Of a DNA stretch of 17,765 nt, positions 14,797 through 17,765 are shown in pieces. The notes beneath the pieces are model-generated. The model was not told the DNA's origin. It made no database searches and saw only the letters and a list, made by a program, of their open reading frames with translations. The first letter of the stretch is position 1, and the number at the start of each line of letters is the position of its first letter. A program made the translations under genes and the position numbers. The stretch is from assembly GCA_964538875.1 (NCBI GenBank), contig CAZIHO010000074.1, forward strand, positions 1 through 17,765. Reading direction: 5' to 3'. This DNA is from CAZIHO01 sp964538875 (GTDB lineage: Bacteria; Pseudomonadota; Gammaproteobacteria; Chromatiales; Chromatiaceae).

Positions 14797-17765
14797 ATGT
14801 TGAGCGGTCGTCGTACGATCCGACTCGCCATCGTCGCCATCCTTGGCGTCACCATGGGAGCCAGTGCCTATTTCTGGGAGTTCCTGACCCAGGTGCATGA
14901 GAAGGAGGTTCAAGACACCCTGCTCCGCAACGAGCAGCAAGTCAGGCTGATGAACGAGGCAGTGGATCAGCAGGTGGCCGCCATCATCCGCAGCGTCGAT
15001 ATCGCCTTGACCCATCTACGGCTGGCGTACCTGTATGACCGGCAGAACTTCGCCCAGTTTGTGGAAAATATCCAGCAAACCTATCCGAAGGACATGGTTC
15101 AATTTGTGACCGTGTTTGATGCGGAGGGCTATCTGGCCTATTCGTCCAACGGCAGTACCGAGCGGCTGTATTTTGGCGACCGGGAGCACTTCCGGGTGCA
15201 TACCGGCCATGACCGGGATGAATTATTCATCAGCAAGCCGATCATTGGGCGAATTGCCAACATTCCGCTGATCCAGTTGACCCGGCCTATCCGGGACGGG
15301 GACAGGTTGGTTGGCGTGATCGGCATACCCCTGCGGCCGGATTATTTATCCAAACGGCTGTTTGACCTGCATGCGAATCCGGACGACCTGCTGTCGGTCC
15401 TGCGGGAAGATGGAAGCTTCATAACACGGAGTCGAAATCTCCAAGAGGCCTTGAATACCCAGGTTGCCCCAAGCCGTCCCTTTTTGCGCGCCAGACCCGG
15501 GGAAAAAGGCCTGTTCCGGGATGTTTCCACGGTGGACAAAATTCCATTGCTATTTTCCTGGTCCCGGCTGAAGGAATGGCCCCTCGCGGTGGTGGTTGCT
15601 TCCAACGAAGCCGTTGGGCTGGGCGTCCTCCGGCAACATCAAGCGGATGAACGACTGCGGGCCATCCTGGGGACCGGCGCACTGGTGATCTTTTCCTTCA
15701 CGCTGGCCTGGCTGCTATGGCGTCTGGCCAGGGTGAATGCCGCCCTAGCGGTTAGCGAGGGCCGGTTTCGGGAACAATCGGAACGCCTGCAAATTGCTAT
15801 CAATGGGGTGAATGACGGCATTTGGGACTGGAACCTGAGCACTGGGGAGCTGTATCTATCCCCCAAATGGAAGGAAATGCTGGGCTATAGCGACCAGGAG
15901 TTGCCCAATGCCCATGCAACCTTTGAATGCTTATTGCATGCCGACGATAGGCCCCTGGTGGCCAAGGCCGTCCAGCGCTATCTCCAGGGGGAAATTCCCG
16001 TCTACGCGGTGGAGTGCCGCCTCCGGCACAAGGATGGCTCCTGGCGTTGGATCCTAACGCGGGGCGAGGCGCTGCGGGATGCGGACGGGAAGCCCTATCG
16101 CATGGCGGGTTCCCATACCGATATCACGGACCGCAAGCACCTCGAAGGCAGCCTGCGGGAGCATATGCGGGAACTCACGGCGATTTTGAGAAGCTCCAGC
16201 GTGGGGATCTGCCACGTCAAGGACCGGCGGGTGGTCTGGTCTAATCGCCGCATGGGGGAAATATTCGGCTTTACGCCGGACCAGATGCAGGGCCAGAGCA
16301 CCCGGATATTTTTTGTTTCCCAGGAGTCATTCGACGCCTTGGGCCGTGATGCCTACCCCTTGTTGGCGCGGGGTGAGCGCTATATCAGCGAGCAGGAAAT
16401 GGGGCATCAGGATGGCGCCCAGGTTTGGGTGCGCATTTCCGGCCAGGCCATTGCGCCCGAGGATCAGTCGGCGGGCAGTATTTGGATCTTTGAGGATATC
16501 GCCGAGCAAAAGGCCACCGAGCAAGCCTTGATTAAGGCCCGGGAAGCCGCCGAGGCGGCCAATGTCGCGAAAACCCGCTTTTTGGCGGCCATGAGCCATG
16601 AGATCCGCACGCCCATGAATGGCATCCTGGGCATGGCCCAGCTATTGGTGTCCCAGCAGGTGACGGAAAACGAACGCCGGGAATACGCCCGCACGATCCT
16701 GAATTCCGGCCAAACCCTGATGACCTTGCTGAATGACATCCTGGATCTGTCCAAGGTGGAGGCGGGCAAGCTGACCCTGCACCTGGTCGGCTTCGGGCCC
16801 GACCAACTGTTGGAAGAAATTGCCGGCTTGTTCCGGCCGACGGCGCGGCAGAAGGACATCGCGATTAAATCCACCTGGTTGGGGACGCGCCTGCCGCGCT
16901 ACCGGGGGGACCCCCATCGGCTGCGGCAGATGCTGTCCAATCTGGTCGGCAACGCCATCAAGTTTTCCAGTCAGGGCCAGATTGACATCCTGGGCCAAGA
17001 ACTCGAACGGCGAGGCGATCTGGCACTGGTGGAATTCTCGGTAGAGGATACCGGTATCGGTATTCCCCAAGACCAATTGCCTCTGCTGTTCAAGCCCTTT
17101 TCGCAAGCGGACGGCTCCAATACCCGGTCTTTTGGCGGCACCGGGCTCGGACTCTCCATAGTGAGCAACTTAGCCCGGCTGATGGACGGCGATGTGGGGG
17201 TGGAGAGCCGCGTCGGCCAGGGCTCCCGCTTCTGGTTCCGGATCTATCTGGGTCTGGTGGTGCCGGGGGAATCTACCGGCCAGGCCGAGCGCCTTTCCGA
17301 CCTTGGCAACCGGGACCCGGGCCTACCCCAATTGGAGGGCCGGGTTCTCTTGGTGGAGGATTGGCCGTCCAACCGCCAGATCATCGCGGCGCTGCTGGGC
17401 AAGTTGGGGGTTGGGGTGATCGAAGCCGAGAACGGACAGCAGGGTCTGGACCTCATTCGGCAGGGCGAGGCGGTGGATCTGGTGCTGATGGACATCCACA
17501 TGCCGACCCTGGACGGCTATGCGGCGGCCACGGAAATTCGCCAGTGGGAACAGGACAACCGCCGTCCCCGGGTGCCCATCGTCGCGCTGACTGCGGATGC
17601 GTTCAACGAGGCCCGCCAGCAGGCGCTGGCCTGCGGTATGGACGAGTTTCTCACCAAGCCGGTGGACCTGCGGGCGTTGCAAAGGCTACTGGCCCGCTGG
17701 CTTGAGCCCCAGCCCCAACCCCAGGTGCCGGTGGTGTACAGCGTCCCCCCCGCGCCGGAGGTGGC
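14797..17765 (+). CDS. Hybrid sensor histidine kinase with Cache-like sensor, two PAS domains and receiver (incomplete at right edge)
   Basis: At least 989 codons are present; the end is outside the window. Order: membrane helix (about 7-27), a periplasmic region of about 260 residues resembling a double Cache sensor (with FDAEGYLAYSSNGS and PLIQLTRPIRDGDRLVGVIG), and a second membrane helix (288-310). Two PAS domains follow (about 330-450, ending in a PAC-type HTDITDRKHLE, and 455-570). The kinase core has H-box FLAAMSHEIRTPMNG with His601, N-box Asn719 in NLVGNAIKF, G1 box DTGIGIP (from Asp751) and G2 box GGTGLGLS. A receiver domain comes next (from about 848), with acidic residues Glu854/Asp855, phospho-acceptor Asp899 in LVLMDIHMP, Thr932 and Lys954. 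The sequence then runs into a Pro/Gln-rich linker, so an HPt domain may follow. The ATG is preceded by AGGA 11 bases away, and an in-frame stop at 14776 limits the start. Ligand and partner regulator are unknown. Confidence 0.93.
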   Translation, partial: MLSGRRTIRLAIVAILGVTMGASAYFWEFLTQVHEKEVQDTLLRNEQQVRLMNEAVDQQVAAIIRSVDIALTHLRLAYLYDRQNFAQFVENIQQTYPKDMVQFVTVFDAEGYLAYSSNGSTERLYFGDREHFRVHTGHDRDELFISKPIIGRIANIPLIQLTRPIRDGDRLVGVIGIPLRPDYLSKRLFDLHANPDDLLSVLREDGSFITRSRNLQEALNTQVAPSRPFLRARPGEKGLFRDVSTVDKIPLLFSWSRLKEWPLAVVVASNEAVGLGVLRQHQADERLRAILGTGALVIFSFTLAWLLWRLARVNAALAVSEGRFREQSERLQIAINGVNDGIWDWNLSTGELYLSPKWKEMLGYSDQELPNAHATFECLLHADDRPLVAKAVQRYLQGEIPVYAVECRLRHKDGSWRWILTRGEALRDADGKPYRMAGSHTDITDRKHLEGSLREHMRELTAILRSSSVGICHVKDRRVVWSNRRMGEIFGFTPDQMQGQSTRIFFVSQESFDALGRDAYPLLARGERYISEQEMGHQDGAQVWVRISGQAIAPEDQSAGSIWIFEDIAEQKATEQALIKAREAAEAANVAKTRFLAAMSHEIRTPMNGILGMAQLLVSQQVTENERREYARTILNSGQTLMTLLNDILDLSKVEAGKLTLHLVGFGPDQLLEEIAGLFRPTARQKDIAIKSTWLGTRLPRYRGDPHRLRQMLSNLVGNAIKFSSQGQIDILGQELERRGDLALVEFSVEDTGIGIPQDQLPLLFKPFSQADGSNTRSFGGTGLGLSIVSNLARLMDGDVGVESRVGQGSRFWFRIYLGLVVPGESTGQAERLSDLGNRDPGLPQLEGRVLLVEDWPSNRQIIAALLGKLGVGVIEAENGQQGLDLIRQGEAVDLVLMDIHMPTLDGYAAATEIRQWEQDNRRPRVPIVALTADAFNEARQQALACGMDEFLTKPVDLRALQRLLARWLEPQPQPQVPVVYSVPPAPEV

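Noticed and set aside
1..17765. Mobile elements, CRISPR arrays, tRNA or rRNA genes
   Set aside because: I saw no transposase, integrase, regularly spaced repeats, tRNA cloverleaf or rRNA sequence on either strand.

Overview
The window is GC-rich DNA (clearly above 60% by eye, with most third codon positions G or C) from a motile, Gram-negative, single-polar-type proteobacterium, most probably a gammaproteobacterium. The pointers are RdgC (found in beta- and gammaproteobacteria), outer-membrane L-ring and periplasmic P-ring genes, a two-domain FlgJ with a muramidase half, and a sigma-54-type promoter in front of flagellar genes, as in Pseudomonas, Vibrio and related groups. I cannot name the genus from sequence alone. 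A methanotroph-like or purple-sulfur-like gammaproteobacterium fits the style of the genes, but that is inference.

Layout. Left edge: rdgC (+). It converges with a long chemoreceptor gene (-) that carries an Aer-like PAS domain as well as a periplasmic helical domain. Next comes a small cysteine-containing protein of unknown function (-). A 445-base gene-poor stretch follows, with a possible folded leader, then an orphan exported/membrane protein (+). That gene converges with the flagellar operon flgG-flgH-flgI-flgJ-flgK-flgL, which is read leftwards from about 11.3 kb to 4.7 kb. The genes sit 2 to 23 bases apart, so this looks like one transcript. A very good sigma-54 promoter lies 46 bases upstream of flgG. 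A family-4 glycosyltransferase gene (+) diverges from flgG and converges with a second, ordinary chemoreceptor gene (-), which has a sigma-28-like promoter. Across a 525-base intergenic region a large hybrid sensor kinase gene (+) begins and runs off the right edge.

How it fits together. The operon encodes the distal rod (FlgG), the two bushings (FlgH, FlgI), the rod cap/muramidase (FlgJ) and the hook-filament junction (FlgK, FlgL). The two receptors would feed the chemotaxis array that steers the flagellum. The promoters match the usual hierarchy: sigma-54 for basal-body and hook-associated genes, and sigma-28 for late chemosensory genes. The sensor kinase may or may not belong to this circuit.

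Nothing in the window is a clear mobile element, CRISPR array, tRNA or rRNA. The least explained items are the orphan 197-residue protein with its possible structured leader, the 100-residue cysteine-containing protein, a compact two-hairpin element upstream of the kinase, and a receptor that combines a cytoplasmic PAS with a periplasmic sensor.
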